This document shows positions 19,511 through 27,511 of a DNA stretch of 64,000 bases, piece by piece (position 1 is the first letter of the stretch; every line of letters starts with the position of its first letter). Under the pieces are notes generated by a model. That model saw only the letters and a program-made list of their open reading frames with translations, was not told the DNA's origin and ran no database searches. The DNA comes from Deltaproteobacteria bacterium (GTDB taxonomy: Bacteria > Myxococcota_A > UBA796 > CAJQPC01): NCBI GenBank assembly GCA_016717595.1, contig JADKFE010000004.1, positions 124,001 through 188,000 of the forward strand, written 5' to 3'. The position numbers and the translations under genes are program-made.

Positions 19511-20767
19511 ATGTCCGAGACGACCCACGCCGAGCCCTTGAACGACGGCAGCCTCATCTACGACTGGAACACCCAAGGCGACCGCGTGTCGCCGCCGATG
19601 CGCCGCGTCGCCTACTTCGACGAGACGCTGCGCGACGGCATCCAGTGCCCCTCGGTGGTCGATCCCCCCATCGAGGCGAAGATGCAGATGATCCGCCTCA
19701 TGGACCAGCTCGGCGTTCACCACGTCGACATCGGCCTGCCCGGCGCCGGGGCCCGCGCCGTCGCCGACTGCACCGTGCTCGCCGAGATGATCCGCGACGA
19801 GCGCCTGAACATCAAGGCGGCCTGCGCGGCCCGCACCCACCCCAACGACATCCGGCCCGTCATCGAGATCTCCCAGAAGGTCGGCCTGCCGATTGAGGTC
19901 ATGGCCTTCTTGGGCACCTCGCCGATGCGCCTGTACGCGGAGTCTTGGACGGCGGAGGTCTTGGAGGAGCGCACCCGCGACTCCGTGCGCATGGCGAAGG
20001 GCGCGGGCCTGCCCTGCACCTTCGTCACTGAAGACACCGTGCGCTCCCAGCCGGCCTTGCTCAGCCGCCTGTTCCGGGGCGCCATCGCTGAAGGCGCCGA
20101 CGGCCTCTGCCTCTGCGACACCGTCGGCCACGCCACCCCCGACGGCGTGTTCAACCTCATCCACTTCACCAAGAACCTCATCCGCGCTGAAGGCACCCAC
20201 ACCCGCGTGGACTGGCACGGCCACAACGACCGCGGCCACGGCCTGCCCAACGCCCTCATCGCCGTGGAGGCCGGCGCCGACCGCGTTCACGGCACGGTCT
20301 TGGGCATGGGCGAGCGTGTGGGCAACACCCAGCTCGACCTGTTCTTGGTGAACATGAAGCTGCTCAACGTCGAGGACGCCGAGCTGCACATGCTCAGCGA
20401 GCTCGTTCAGCTCGCCTCATCGGCCTGCCAGGTGCCGATCCCCGTGAGTTACCCGGTGTTTGGCCGCGACGCCTTCCGCACGGGCACCGGGGTTCACGCC
20501 GCGGCGGTGATCAAGGCCCAAAAACGTGGTGAGGACTGGCTGGCCGACCGCATCTACTCCGGCGTGCCCGCGGGCTGGTTCGGCCGTCGCCAAGAGATCG
20601 AGGTCGGCCACTACAGCGGCATGTCCAACGTCGTCGCCTGGCTGGTCACCCGGAACATCGAGCCCAAAGACTCCTTGGTCCAGGCGATCTTTGAGCAGGC
20701 CAAGGCCGGGAACCGCCTCTTGGACGAGCAGGAGATCCTCAGCATCGTCCGGGCCCACGCGGCCTGA
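19511..20767 (+). CDS. DRE-TIM metallolyase of the 2-isopropylmalate/homocitrate synthase type
   Basis: 418 aa. The family motif is present in modified form: FDETLRDGIQCP instead of D(T/S)TLRDGEQ. The metal-binding HGHNDRGHGLPNALIAVEAGADRVHGTVLGMGERVGN stretch is typical of IPMS, homocitrate and citramalate synthases. It would condense an acyl-CoA with a 2-oxoacid, or cleave the reverse; the regulatory LeuA C-terminal domain is absent. Partnering with the IPMDH-like gene upstream suggests a 2-oxoacid elongation or related route. HMG-CoA lyase is a less likely alternative. Confidence 0.82.
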   Translation: MSETTHAEPLNDGSLIYDWNTQGDRVSPPMRRVAYFDETLRDGIQCPSVVDPPIEAKMQMIRLMDQLGVHHVDIGLPGAGARAVADCTVLAEMIRDERLNIKAACAARTHPNDIRPVIEISQKVGLPIEVMAFLGTSPMRLYAESWTAEVLEERTRDSVRMAKGAGLPCTFVTEDTVRSQPALLSRLFRGAIAEGADGLCLCDTVGHATPDGVFNLIHFTKNLIRAEGTHTRVDWHGHNDRGHGLPNALIAVEAGADRVHGTVLGMGERVGNTQLDLFLVNMKLLNVEDAELHMLSELVQLASSACQVPIPVSYPVFGRDAFRTGTGVHAAAVIKAQKRGEDWLADRIYSGVPAGWFGRRQEIEVGHYSGMSNVVAWLVTRNIEPKDSLVQAIFEQAKAGNRLLDEQEILSIVRAHAA

Positions 20768-20786
20768 GCGGCGGCGAGGCCGTCGG

Positions 20787-21308
20787 CTACTTGACCATCA
20801 GCCCGATGGCGACCGCCGCGGCCGGGCCCGCGGGCTCGTTAAACCGGCGGCGCCAGCGTGAACGTTTGGAGTGCTCGGCCTGGGCGGCGATGGCGGCCTG
20901 GGCGACGGGCTCGGTGACCTGCACGAGGCGCACCCCGGCGAAGTAGTCCATCGTCGGCACGCCGGAGAAGACCAACGAGGCGTTCGCGCCCGTGGCCTCC
21001 GACTTCATGATCAGGTTGCCGCGCAGGTCGTAGAGCACGATGCTGATCAGCTCAACGCCGACGTCTCCGCAGGCGACGAGCTGGTACTCGATGTCGGACT
21101 GGAGGCTCACCAGCATGTACTGGGAGCTGCCCTCGTCGATGTCCCACGAGGCGTTGGCCTTGAGCCGCCAACGATCCTCTTGGGCGTCCTCGATCAGGCC
21201 GTTGGTGCAGATGCGCGCCGCGAGCTGATCCGCGCGGGCCTCGTTTGTGCCCACGAGCGCGAGGCCCAGCGCGATCAGGCGCGCCACCCAAGGCCGAGCT
21301 GAGCTCAC
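20787..21308 (-). CDS. Secreted hypothetical protein
   Basis: 173 aa, unrecognised. GTG start gives a signal peptide (WVARLIALGLALVGTNEARA) with a cleavage site after ARA. The mature part is a compact, mostly beta-predicted domain with one Cys pair (ICTN, VACGD), ending in an Arg-rich patch and a hydrophobic tail (AAAVAIGLMVK). Last gene of the dNK-pan operon. Confidence 0.6.
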   Translation of the reverse strand: MSSARPWVARLIALGLALVGTNEARADQLAARICTNGLIEDAQEDRWRLKANASWDIDEGSSQYMLVSLQSDIEYQLVACGDVGVELISIVLYDLRGNLIMKSEATGANASLVFSGVPTMDYFAGVRLVQVTEPVAQAAIAAQAEHSKRSRWRRRFNEPAGPAAAVAIGLMVK

Positions 21309-21325
21309 ACGCGGAGACGACGGCC

Positions 21326-21667
21326 TCAAGGGTTCTCTCCCTTCAGACGACGGAGCAGCTCGGCCCGCCGTGGATCCTCTTGGGGCGTCTCGGCGCGCGA
21401 CAGCTCGCGCAGAGCGGCGGTCAGGCGGCGGTTGTTCAGCAGGATGTGCCACACGAGCAGACCAGCGAGGAGCAGGTTGATGACACGAAGGGGCCCCTGA
21501 AACTCAGGGACGCCATAACTCACCAGGAAGCAGGCCCCCAACAGGTTGAGGACCTGGACCGACCAGAACAGACGACGCCGAGTGTACCAGCCCTCGCCGA
21601 GATGCACGGCGCGATTGATCGCCAGCAGCGCAAAGACGCTCAGAAGTACGACCGCGCTCAGATCCAC
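21326..21667 (-). CDS. Small multi-pass membrane protein
   Basis: 113 aa with three hydrophobic helices (about residues 3-20, 38-55 and 60-78) and a charged C-terminal tail (LSRAETPQEDPRRAELLRRL). No family recognised. The GTG start at 21667 overlaps the 3' end of panC by 10 bp, which implies coupled translation. An in-frame ATG farther upstream would lie deep in panC. Confidence 0.6.
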   Translation of the reverse strand: MDLSAVVLLSVFALLAINRAVHLGEGWYTRRRLFWSVQVLNLLGACFLVSYGVPEFQGPLRVINLLLAGLLVWHILLNNRRLTAALRELSRAETPQEDPRRAELLRRLKGENP

Positions 21668-22491
21668 GGGACCGCCATGTTGTCGATGAGCCGCGTTCTC
21701 CCGATCCATCCCGCGACCAAGACGCGCGCCGGACGGTCTAGGGTGGCGAGCGGCGCGAGGGTGCCGGGGTCTACGATCTCAAAGTAATCGAGGCGGTCCA
21801 CCTGGAGCGCGGCGCGGCCCGCGGCGCGTAGGGTGTCGACGTCACGCTCGCCCGCCGTCGCCGCGTTGACCACGGCGCGCAGGGCGGCGGAGAGGCTCAG
21901 GGCCCGGCTGCGCTCGTCAGCGCTGAGGTAGGTGTTGCGCGACGACATCGCCAAGCCGTCGGGATCCCGGATGAGGGGCCCGCCGACGATCTCCACCGGC
22001 AGGCCCAGGTCGGTCGTCATGCGCCGGATCACCGCGAGCTGCTGGAAGTCTTTCTCGCCGAACACCGCGAGCTGGGGCTGAACCACGCCGAACAGCCGCG
22101 CGACCACGGTGGTGACCCCGTCGAAGTGCCCTGGCCGCGCCGCGCCGCAGAGGCCCTCGGTGAGCCCGGCGACGGCGACGGTGGTGGCCCGATCCGGCGG
22201 GTAGAAGTCCGTGGGCGCGAAGACCACGTCCACCCCCTCCGCCGCGCAGAGCCGCTCGTCCCCGGCGAGGTCGCGGGGGTACCGCGAGAGATCCTCGTTG
22301 GGGCCAAACTGCAGGGGGTTCACGAAGATCGAGACCACGAGGCGATCACAGCGGGGCCGGGCCAAGGCCATGAGCGAGCCGTGCCCGGCGTGTAAGAAGC
22401 CCATCGTCGGCACAAAGCCGACGCGGAGCCCCTCGGTCTGCCAAGCGCGCACCCGCTCCCGAAGGGCGGCCACCGTGGTCAAGGTCTCCAT
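21658..22491 (-). CDS. panC: Pantothenate synthetase
   Basis: Condenses pantoate and beta-alanine with ATP. 277 aa with FVPTMGFLHAGHGSL (HIGH-like nucleotide motif, about residues 26-40), VSIFVNPLQFGPNEDLSRYPR, FGEKDFQQLAVIRRM and AMSSRNTYLS. Directly downstream of panB, 12 bp apart. Confidence 0.95.
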   Translation of the reverse strand: METLTTVAALRERVRAWQTEGLRVGFVPTMGFLHAGHGSLMALARPRCDRLVVSIFVNPLQFGPNEDLSRYPRDLAGDERLCAAEGVDVVFAPTDFYPPDRATTVAVAGLTEGLCGAARPGHFDGVTTVVARLFGVVQPQLAVFGEKDFQQLAVIRRMTTDLGLPVEIVGGPLIRDPDGLAMSSRNTYLSADERSRALSLSAALRAVVNAATAGERDVDTLRAAGRAALQVDRLDYFEIVDPGTLAPLATLDRPARVLVAGWIGRTRLIDNMAVPWI

Positions 22492-22503
22492 GGTCGGCCT
22501 CGC

Positions 22504-23339
22504 TCAGTAGATCTTCGCGAGCTTAGGCGTCGGCTGCTCGCGGTGAAAGGTGTGCCGCGCCTGGGGGAAGCTGCCCTCGTGGACCTCACGGACGTACTGC
22601 CGCACGGCCTCGGTCATCGGGCTCTCAAGCTCCGCGAAACGTTTGACGAAGCGCGGGTGAAACGAGCTGTCGAGGCCCAGAAGGTCGTTCACCACGAGCA
22701 CCTGGCCATCACAGCCCGCCCCGGCGCCGATGCCGATGGTGGGGATGTGCAGCGCAGCGGTGACCTCAGCGGCCAGCTCACCGGGCACCATCTCGAGCAC
22801 CACGGCGAAGGCGCCGGCCTCCTGCGTGGCGACGGCGTCGCGGATGAGCTGGGCGGCGGCCTCTTCACCTCGGCCCTGCACCCGGAACCCGCCCAAGGCG
22901 TGAACGGACTGCGGGGTGAGGCCGACATGCGCCACCACCGGCACCCCAGCGCCGACGATGGCGTCGATGGCCGCGGCCACACGCTCGCCGCCCTCAAGCT
23001 TCACCGACTGGGCGAGGCCCTCCTTCACCAGCCGCCCGGCGCTCTCTAGGGCCTGCTGGGGCGAGACCTGGTACGACATGAACGGCATGTCGATGGTGAG
23101 GTGGCCGTGCGCAGGGCCCGACCGACACATCGGCCGTGGTAGACCATGTCGTCTAAGGTGACGCCCAAGGTGTCGGGGAGCCCTTGGAACACCATGCCCA
23201 AGGAGTCGCCGACGAGCACCATGTCCACCCCGGCGGTGTCCACGATGCGGGCGGTGGTGTAGTCGTACGCGGTCACCATCGCGATCTTCTGGTTGTCGGC
23301 CTTCATCTGGCGAAGGTCCAACGCGGTCTTACGGGGCAT
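22504..23339 (-). CDS. panB: 3-methyl-2-oxobutanoate hydroxymethyltransferase, one frameshift
   Basis: Makes ketopantoate from 2-oxoisovalerate and methylene-tetrahydrofolate. The N-terminal part (VTAYDYTTARIVDTAGVDMVLVGDSLGMV, then DDMVYHGRCVGRAL) and the C-terminal part (IDMPFMSY, AVKLEGGE-like VKLEGGER, HVGLTPQS, TIGIGAGAGCDGQVLV) are in different frames. The switch is at about 23108-23112: on the coding strand CACGGCCACCTC should read CACGGCCCACCTC, so one C is missing from a homopolymer. Reconstructed length is about 278 aa, normal. The start overlaps the dNK 3' end. Confidence 0.9.
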
Positions 23340-24069
23340 TCTCTCCGTCCTCAGCAACCTCCGCCGAGACAAAGCTGGCGGCGACCCGCTCACGCGAGCC
23401 GCTGAACAACCCTGGCTGATCCTCCCGCTCGGCGGGCGCCGATGCAGGGGTAGCGGAGGGGGTTTGACCGCGCAGCCAGCCTCGGATCATCCCGAGGATC
23501 ACGTCGCGGCCCTCTTGATTGTCTACGTAGTCGAGCTCAGTGGTGTCGAGGCGAATGACCGGGGCGCGGTCGTAGGCGTCGAGGAGCCGATGATACCGCG
23601 AGCGCAGCCCGTCGAGGTACTCGGCGGTGATGGCTTGTTCGGCGGCGATGCCCCGGCGCTTGATGCGGCGGAGGATCACCTCCGTCGGCGCGTCGAGGAA
23701 GAGCACCAGATCGGGCTTGGGCACACCATCGGAGAGCAGGCCCGCGAACCGCTCGTAGAGGCGCAGCTCCTCGCCGGACAAGGTCTGCTCGGCGAAGATG
23801 CGGTCCTTGTCGAAGAGGTAGTCGGCCACGACCAGGGGCGCGAAGAGGTCGCCCTGGCGGATGTTGAGCTGCTGGGAGTAGCGTGTGGCGAGGTAAAACA
23901 TCTGCGCCGGGAACGCGAAGCGCTCGGGATCGGCGTAGAAGTTCGCCAAGAAGGGGTTGGCCTCCCAGGGCTCCAGCACGAGCCGGGCGCTCCAGCGCTC
24001 GCCAAGAAGTCGGCAGAGGGTGGTCTTTCCCACCCCGATCAGGCCTTCGATGACGAGGAACTGCGACAT
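23329..24069 (-). CDS. Deoxynucleoside kinase family protein
   Basis: 246 aa. P-loop IEGLIGVGKTTLCRLLGE at residues 7-24, then PFLANFYADPERFAFPAQMFYLATRY and the LID region RRIKRRGIAAEQ, as in bacterial dGK/dAK-type kinases that often sit in folate/pantothenate clusters. Phosphorylates deoxynucleosides for salvage. The tail after about residue 205 is Pro/Ala-rich and variable. ATG at 24069. First gene of the dNK-panB-panC-membrane-hypothetical operon. Confidence 0.88.
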   Translation of the reverse strand: MSQFLVIEGLIGVGKTTLCRLLGERWSARLVLEPWEANPFLANFYADPERFAFPAQMFYLATRYSQQLNIRQGDLFAPLVVADYLFDKDRIFAEQTLSGEELRLYERFAGLLSDGVPKPDLVLFLDAPTEVILRRIKRRGIAAEQAITAEYLDGLRSRYHRLLDAYDRAPVIRLDTTELDYVDNQEGRDVILGMIRGWLRGQTPSATPASAPAEREDQPGLFSGSRERVAASFVSAEVAEDGENAP

Positions 24070-24266
24070 CCGGTCCTCTGGCGCCTCTCTCGGGCAAAGC
24101 ACCGCAGCCGGGGCGCGCGGCGAGAGAGGAGAGACCGCCCCTCTATCTCAAGGTCCACCGCCCGTCCGGACGGGGCGACGCCGAGGATCTGGAACCCAAC
24201 GAGGGGCCTGTCAACGCCCTCGGCGCCGGATCTGCCCTGGTGAGGCCCCAGGACACGACAGGGCCC

Positions 24267-24281
24267 TGGCACAAGCCTTGC
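24267..24281 (+). promoter_or_regulatory. Sigma-54 (-24/-12) promoter in front of ssb
   Basis: TGGCAC at 24267-24272, five bases, then TTGC at 24278-24281: an exact match to the consensus TGGCAC-N5-TTGC. The transcription start expected about 12 bp after the GC would fall near 24293, leaving an ~18-nt leader that contains AGGAG before the GTG start at 24311. Confidence 0.8.
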
Positions 24282-24310
24282 GTTGAGCCGCTCCCTAACC
24301 AGGAGCCACC

Positions 24311-24709
24311 GTGAAAACTCAGAACCAGGTCATGCTCGTCGGATATGTTGGTCACCCGCCCAAGATCACCCAGACCGCCCAAGGCGACGAGGTGGCGAGC
24401 TTCTCCGTCGCCACCCACCGCTCGGTTCGTGACGGCGACGGCTTCAAGGACGTGCCCGAGTGGCACCCCATCGTGGCCTTTCCTCCGCAGACGAAGATCG
24501 TCGCTCAGCTCCTCGGCAAAGGGGACGCCGTGGTGATCGTCGGCGATCTCCGCCAAGAGCGCTGGCGGGCGCAAGACGGGACGCAGCACACCGCGTCGAA
24601 GGTCGTCGTGCGAAGCCTCAGCGTGCTCAGCCATCGCCGCGAGAACCTCAGCCGTCACCTCGCCGAGCCCGGGCCATCCGAGCGCTCCGATCCCGGCGCC
24701 ACGGCGTGA
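24311..24709 (+). CDS. ssb: Single-stranded DNA-binding protein lacking the acidic C-terminal tip
   Basis: 132 aa. OB-fold SSB core with the N-terminal QNQVMLVGYVGHPPKI, SFSVATHRS and the late GDLRQERWRAQDG. The C-terminus (SERSDPGATA) is short and does not end in the acidic DDDIPF-type tip that recruits partner proteins in housekeeping SSBs, so this is probably an accessory paralogue. GTG start with AGGAG eight bases upstream. It is controlled by a consensus sigma-54 promoter, and its last 55 bp overlap the convergent gene. Confidence 0.85.
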   Translation: MKTQNQVMLVGYVGHPPKITQTAQGDEVASFSVATHRSVRDGDGFKDVPEWHPIVAFPPQTKIVAQLLGKGDAVVIVGDLRQERWRAQDGTQHTASKVVVRSLSVLSHRRENLSRHLAEPGPSERSDPGATA

Positions 24710-25203
24710 GCCCCCTCCCCTTCGGGCCCCCCTCTGGGGCGCCGCCAAGCCCAGCACATGAGCGAGATCGGCAGCAGGATCGGCGCGTAAGGCACCGTGG
24801 CCTCGCTGCCGATCCAGCCCAGCTCAAAGTCCCAGTCCGTGAGCGGGAAGAGCAGCATGTAGCCCTTGCCGACGTGGTGTTGGGTGAGGTCCAGGGCGAG
24901 GTGCAGAAAGCAGCCGCCCAAGAGGTTCATCCACACCGCCGCCCGCGCTCGCTCCTCAAAGAGCAGGGCCAAGGCCAAGGTCACCGGCACAAAGCCCAGG
25001 GGCAGGTGCAGCACCGCGATGCCCTCCACCAGACGATCCGGGGCGGTGACGCCGTGGCGGTGAAGGGACTGCAGCGCCGAGACCGGGGCCCGGCCCACGA
25101 GGTCGGGCAAGGCCACGCCCAACACAAAGCTCGTGAGGTGCGGGCGCTTTGTGGCGGCCTTCCAGAAGAAGGCCGTGGCGAGGTGGGTCACGAGGTCAGC
25201 CAC
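24655..25203 (-). CDS. Multi-pass membrane protein resembling YdjM/DUF457 metal-dependent hydrolases
   Basis: 182 aa. N-terminal MADLVTHLATAFFW and a central LHLALDLTQHHVGKGYMLLFPLTDWDFELGW. The paired His/Asp motifs and Pro-Leu-Thr-Asp segment resemble the LexA-binding, membrane-associated hydrolase group. Three to four hydrophobic segments. The 3' end overlaps ssb by 55 bp in antisense, and the start overlaps the upstream gene by 8 bp. Confidence 0.65.
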   Translation of the reverse strand: MADLVTHLATAFFWKAATKRPHLTSFVLGVALPDLVGRAPVSALQSLHRHGVTAPDRLVEGIAVLHLPLGFVPVTLALALLFEERARAAVWMNLLGGCFLHLALDLTQHHVGKGYMLLFPLTDWDFELGWIGSEATVPYAPILLPISLMCWAWRRPRGGPEGEGAHAVAPGSERSDGPGSAR

Positions 25204-25660
25204 GCTCGACGAGCCTCCCGCCGTGGACTCGTAGGCCCAGGGCCATCACAAGCCCGGTGAGGCCGACGCCGATCATCCCCAGCGCCCGCTTGAGGCCCCG
25301 CCAGGGGTGGCGCTCGACGCTCAGCAGGCCGAGGCCGCCGGGCTCTACGGTGGCGATGACGCTCACCGTCTCCCCGGGCCGCAGCTCGGGCGCGGCGCCG
25401 TCGATGCGCAGCACGTTCATCTGCTTGAGCACCGAGAAGCCCGCGGCGTCTACGCTCACCACCTCAACCAAGGCCAAGAACGCCTTCCGCCCGGGGCAGA
25501 GGCTGGGGTTGGCCGCGCACCTCACGAGCTCGGCCTCCCGTCGGGAGACACGCTCGCCGTGGGCCAACACCAGCGCCGAGCCCAGGCCCAGGCAGCCAAG
25601 CCACACCCAGAGGCGCCGCGTGTCTTGGAGAAGCGGCGCGACGAGGCGGTTGTATCTCAC
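25196..25660 (-). CDS. Hypothetical membrane protein
   Basis: 154 aa, unrecognised. An N-terminal helix (LWVWLGCLGLGSALVLAHG) and a C-terminal helix (ALGMIGVGLTGLVMALGL) flank a soluble domain of about 80 residues with one Cys pair (RCAANPSLC) and beta-rich sequence. Middle gene of a three-gene operon, overlapping both neighbours by 4-8 bp. Confidence 0.6.
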   Translation of the reverse strand: MRYNRLVAPLLQDTRRLWVWLGCLGLGSALVLAHGERVSRREAELVRCAANPSLCPGRKAFLALVEVVSVDAAGFSVLKQMNVLRIDGAAPELRPGETVSVIATVEPGGLGLLSVERHPWRGLKRALGMIGVGLTGLVMALGLRVHGGRLVERG

Positions 25661-26952
25661 GACGAGACCGGGCCGAGGACCCGCTCGGTGAAGGGGCTTG
25701 AGAGCACGCCCGCGGGGTCAAAACGGCGGCGAAGGGCCTGGAAGTTTGCCCAGCGCGGGTAGAGCGTCGCCAGCTCGGCGTGATCATGGTCAAAGACCTT
25801 GCCCCAATGAGGCCGCGCGGCGTAGGCGCGGCCCAAAGCGAGGAGCTCTGGGAGGTATCGGGCGGCCGTGCTGGGGTTCGCCGCGTAGCCGCCGAGGTAC
25901 GCGCTGGCCCGGCCCGAGCACGGGGAGAGGGGGATGTCATCGGCGGCGACAAACCGCAGCTCTTGAACGAAGTCGGGGACGTAGTCCGCGCGGTCCAACA
26001 GCGCCCACCACTCCTTGAGCGCGTCGAGGGTGGCCTCCCGCGGGATGGCCAGCTCAACCTCGTGGTGCCGGGCGGGCACGGGCATCGAGAGCACCCGGCG
26101 GAGGTCCTCTACCCGCGCCCGATCCCCGAAGCTCGTGGCCTGGGCGAAGCGGTGGATGAGGGGGACGAGCGCCGGGAGGAGCCTGCCGATGGCCAACAAC
26201 ATCGTGAAGATCGGCTGCTGCACGCCGATCCGGTCCAGGTGAATCGTGAGCGCGTTGGGGCCGGTGTCGGGCGCGTCGGTGAGGTCCGCGGTGTAGACCT
26301 GCACGCAGCCCACCTTGGGCAGCCACCACAGGCGCAGGTGACGATGGGAGGCCACGAGCTCGTCCAGTCGCTCCAGCACCGCGTCAAAAGGCAGGTTGAT
26401 CAGCCGCTCTTGTAGGCGCTGGCGCGGGAGCGTACGCAGGGTCAGCTCGGTGACCACGCCCAAGGCGCCCAGATGAACCCGGGCGTCGTTGAGGGTTGGG
26501 TCGTCCGGGCCGAGGCTCACGCGCTCCCCGGCGCCGGTCACGAGCTTCATCCCGACCACCCCGGCGGAGAGGATCGGCAAGGTGGCGCCGGTGCCATGGG
26601 TGCCCGTGGCCGTCGCGCCGATGACCGTCTGCGCGGTGACGCTGCCCAGGTTCGGCAACATGCGGCCCTGGGCCTCCAAGGTGTCACACAGCTCGCCCAG
26701 GGTGGACGCGCCCCTCACCCGAACCAGCTCCCCCTCCACGACGACGCTTCGAGGCATCTTTTGGAAGGTCAGCCAGGCGTCGTTCGGCGCGGCGATCTCC
26801 GACCAAGAGTGCCCGCTGCCGGGGATCTTCACCCGCCGCCCATCCGACGCGGCGCGAGAGAGCGTCGTGGCCAGCTCCTCGTCGTCCTGGGGGCAAAGAA
26901 GCTCCCCCGGCGTGGCGGTGACGGTGCGCGCCCAGTTGGTCCAGCGTGGCAT
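25657..26952 (-). CDS. FAD-linked oxidase of the sugar-1,4-lactone oxidase family
   Basis: 431 aa. A FAD_binding_4 (PCMH) domain begins at residue 1, with KIPGSGHSWSEIA at about residues 43-55, GSVTAQTVIGATATGTHGTG and HLGALGVVTELTL. A C-terminal ALO-type domain follows and ends in RPHWGKVFDHD. It is related to L-gulono/D-arabinono-lactone and alditol oxidases; the substrate is not determined. First gene of its operon; it reads away from the tRNA. Confidence 0.85.
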   Translation of the reverse strand: MPRWTNWARTVTATPGELLCPQDDEELATTLSRAASDGRRVKIPGSGHSWSEIAAPNDAWLTFQKMPRSVVVEGELVRVRGASTLGELCDTLEAQGRMLPNLGSVTAQTVIGATATGTHGTGATLPILSAGVVGMKLVTGAGERVSLGPDDPTLNDARVHLGALGVVTELTLRTLPRQRLQERLINLPFDAVLERLDELVASHRHLRLWWLPKVGCVQVYTADLTDAPDTGPNALTIHLDRIGVQQPIFTMLLAIGRLLPALVPLIHRFAQATSFGDRARVEDLRRVLSMPVPARHHEVELAIPREATLDALKEWWALLDRADYVPDFVQELRFVAADDIPLSPCSGRASAYLGGYAANPSTAARYLPELLALGRAYAARPHWGKVFDHDHAELATLYPRWANFQALRRRFDPAGVLSSPFTERVLGPVSS

Positions 26953-27039
26953 TGGCCAAGCATAGCCCGGATCCCGAGGCGCTGAACTTGCGTGAGCCCC
27001 CTTGCCAGCTCCACACCGACCGGCTAAGGTGCGCTCGTC

Positions 27040-27114
27040 GGGTGATTAACTCAGCGGGAGAGTGTTACCTTCACACGGTAGAAGTCACTGGTTCGAATCC
27101 AGTATCGCCCACCA
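27040..27114 (+). tRNA. tRNA-Val (anticodon CAC), CCA encoded
   Basis: Cloverleaf folded by eye. The acceptor stem is GGGTGAT with ATCGCCC, including one T-G pair. The D stem is ACTC/GAGT. The anticodon stem is TTACC/GGTAG with loop TTCACAC (anticodon CAC, reading GUG). The T arm is ACTGG TTCGAAT CCAGT, followed by discriminator A and encoded CCA at 27112-27114. An intrinsic terminator follows within 4 bp. The 3' end and terminator are repeated about 3.1 kb downstream. Confidence 0.93.
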
Positions 27115-27161
27115 TCAAACCCCTCGCCGGTTCGCCGTCGAGGGGTTTTCTTCTCTGGGGC
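27099..27161 (+). repeat. Direct repeat, left copy (tRNA-Val 3' end plus terminator)
   Basis: Begins in the T arm (CCAGTA) and runs through the CCACCATC junction and the terminator hairpin to TCTGGGGC. About 85% identical to 30243-30306, including 32 consecutive identical bases over the terminator. Confidence 0.8.
27117..27150 (+). terminator. Intrinsic terminator of tRNA-Val
   Basis: AACCCCTCG pairs with CGAGGGGTT across a ~13-nt loop and is followed by a short T run (GGGGTTTTC). Confidence 0.85.
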
Positions 27162-27511
27162 GACCCGCTTTGGGAGCCAGGGGCGCTCACCTCCAGGGAC
27201 GGTGGAGCCACATCCGTCCTGCCCGGCCCATCCAAGGCAGGCGGGCCAACCGCCCTCGACTGCATTCAGGCCGACAAAACCGATGGTCGCGGCGACGGCG
27301 AGCTCTACGAGGTTGAGCTGAGGCTGAACGTCCATCACCTCAGAAGTCGGCCGATGTTGGCTATATGCCACAATGGGATCGTGGCCGATGCTCTCGAGAA
27401 GATCGTTGACCGCCTCGGTGGCCTGCCGTATCCTCACGCCTTGTCTGGGACATTGCGACGGTTCGCCCTGCCTTGTTCTGGACTCCGATCCTCTGAGCCC
27501 CAGGACCAGGC
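27151..27511. other. Gene-free stretch between tRNA terminator and FG-GAP gene
   Basis: About 360 bp with no frame I can support. Codon pattern is lost in every frame and no family is recognisable. It presumably carries the promoter of the FG-GAP gene; no clear -35/-10 or -24/-12 pair stands out. Confidence 0.4.

Noticed and set aside
19511..20767. HMG-CoA synthase or lyase completing the mevalonate route
   Set aside because: The sequence is a DRE-TIM metallolyase closer to isopropylmalate/homocitrate synthases. HMG-CoA synthase is a thiolase-fold enzyme and is not seen in the window.
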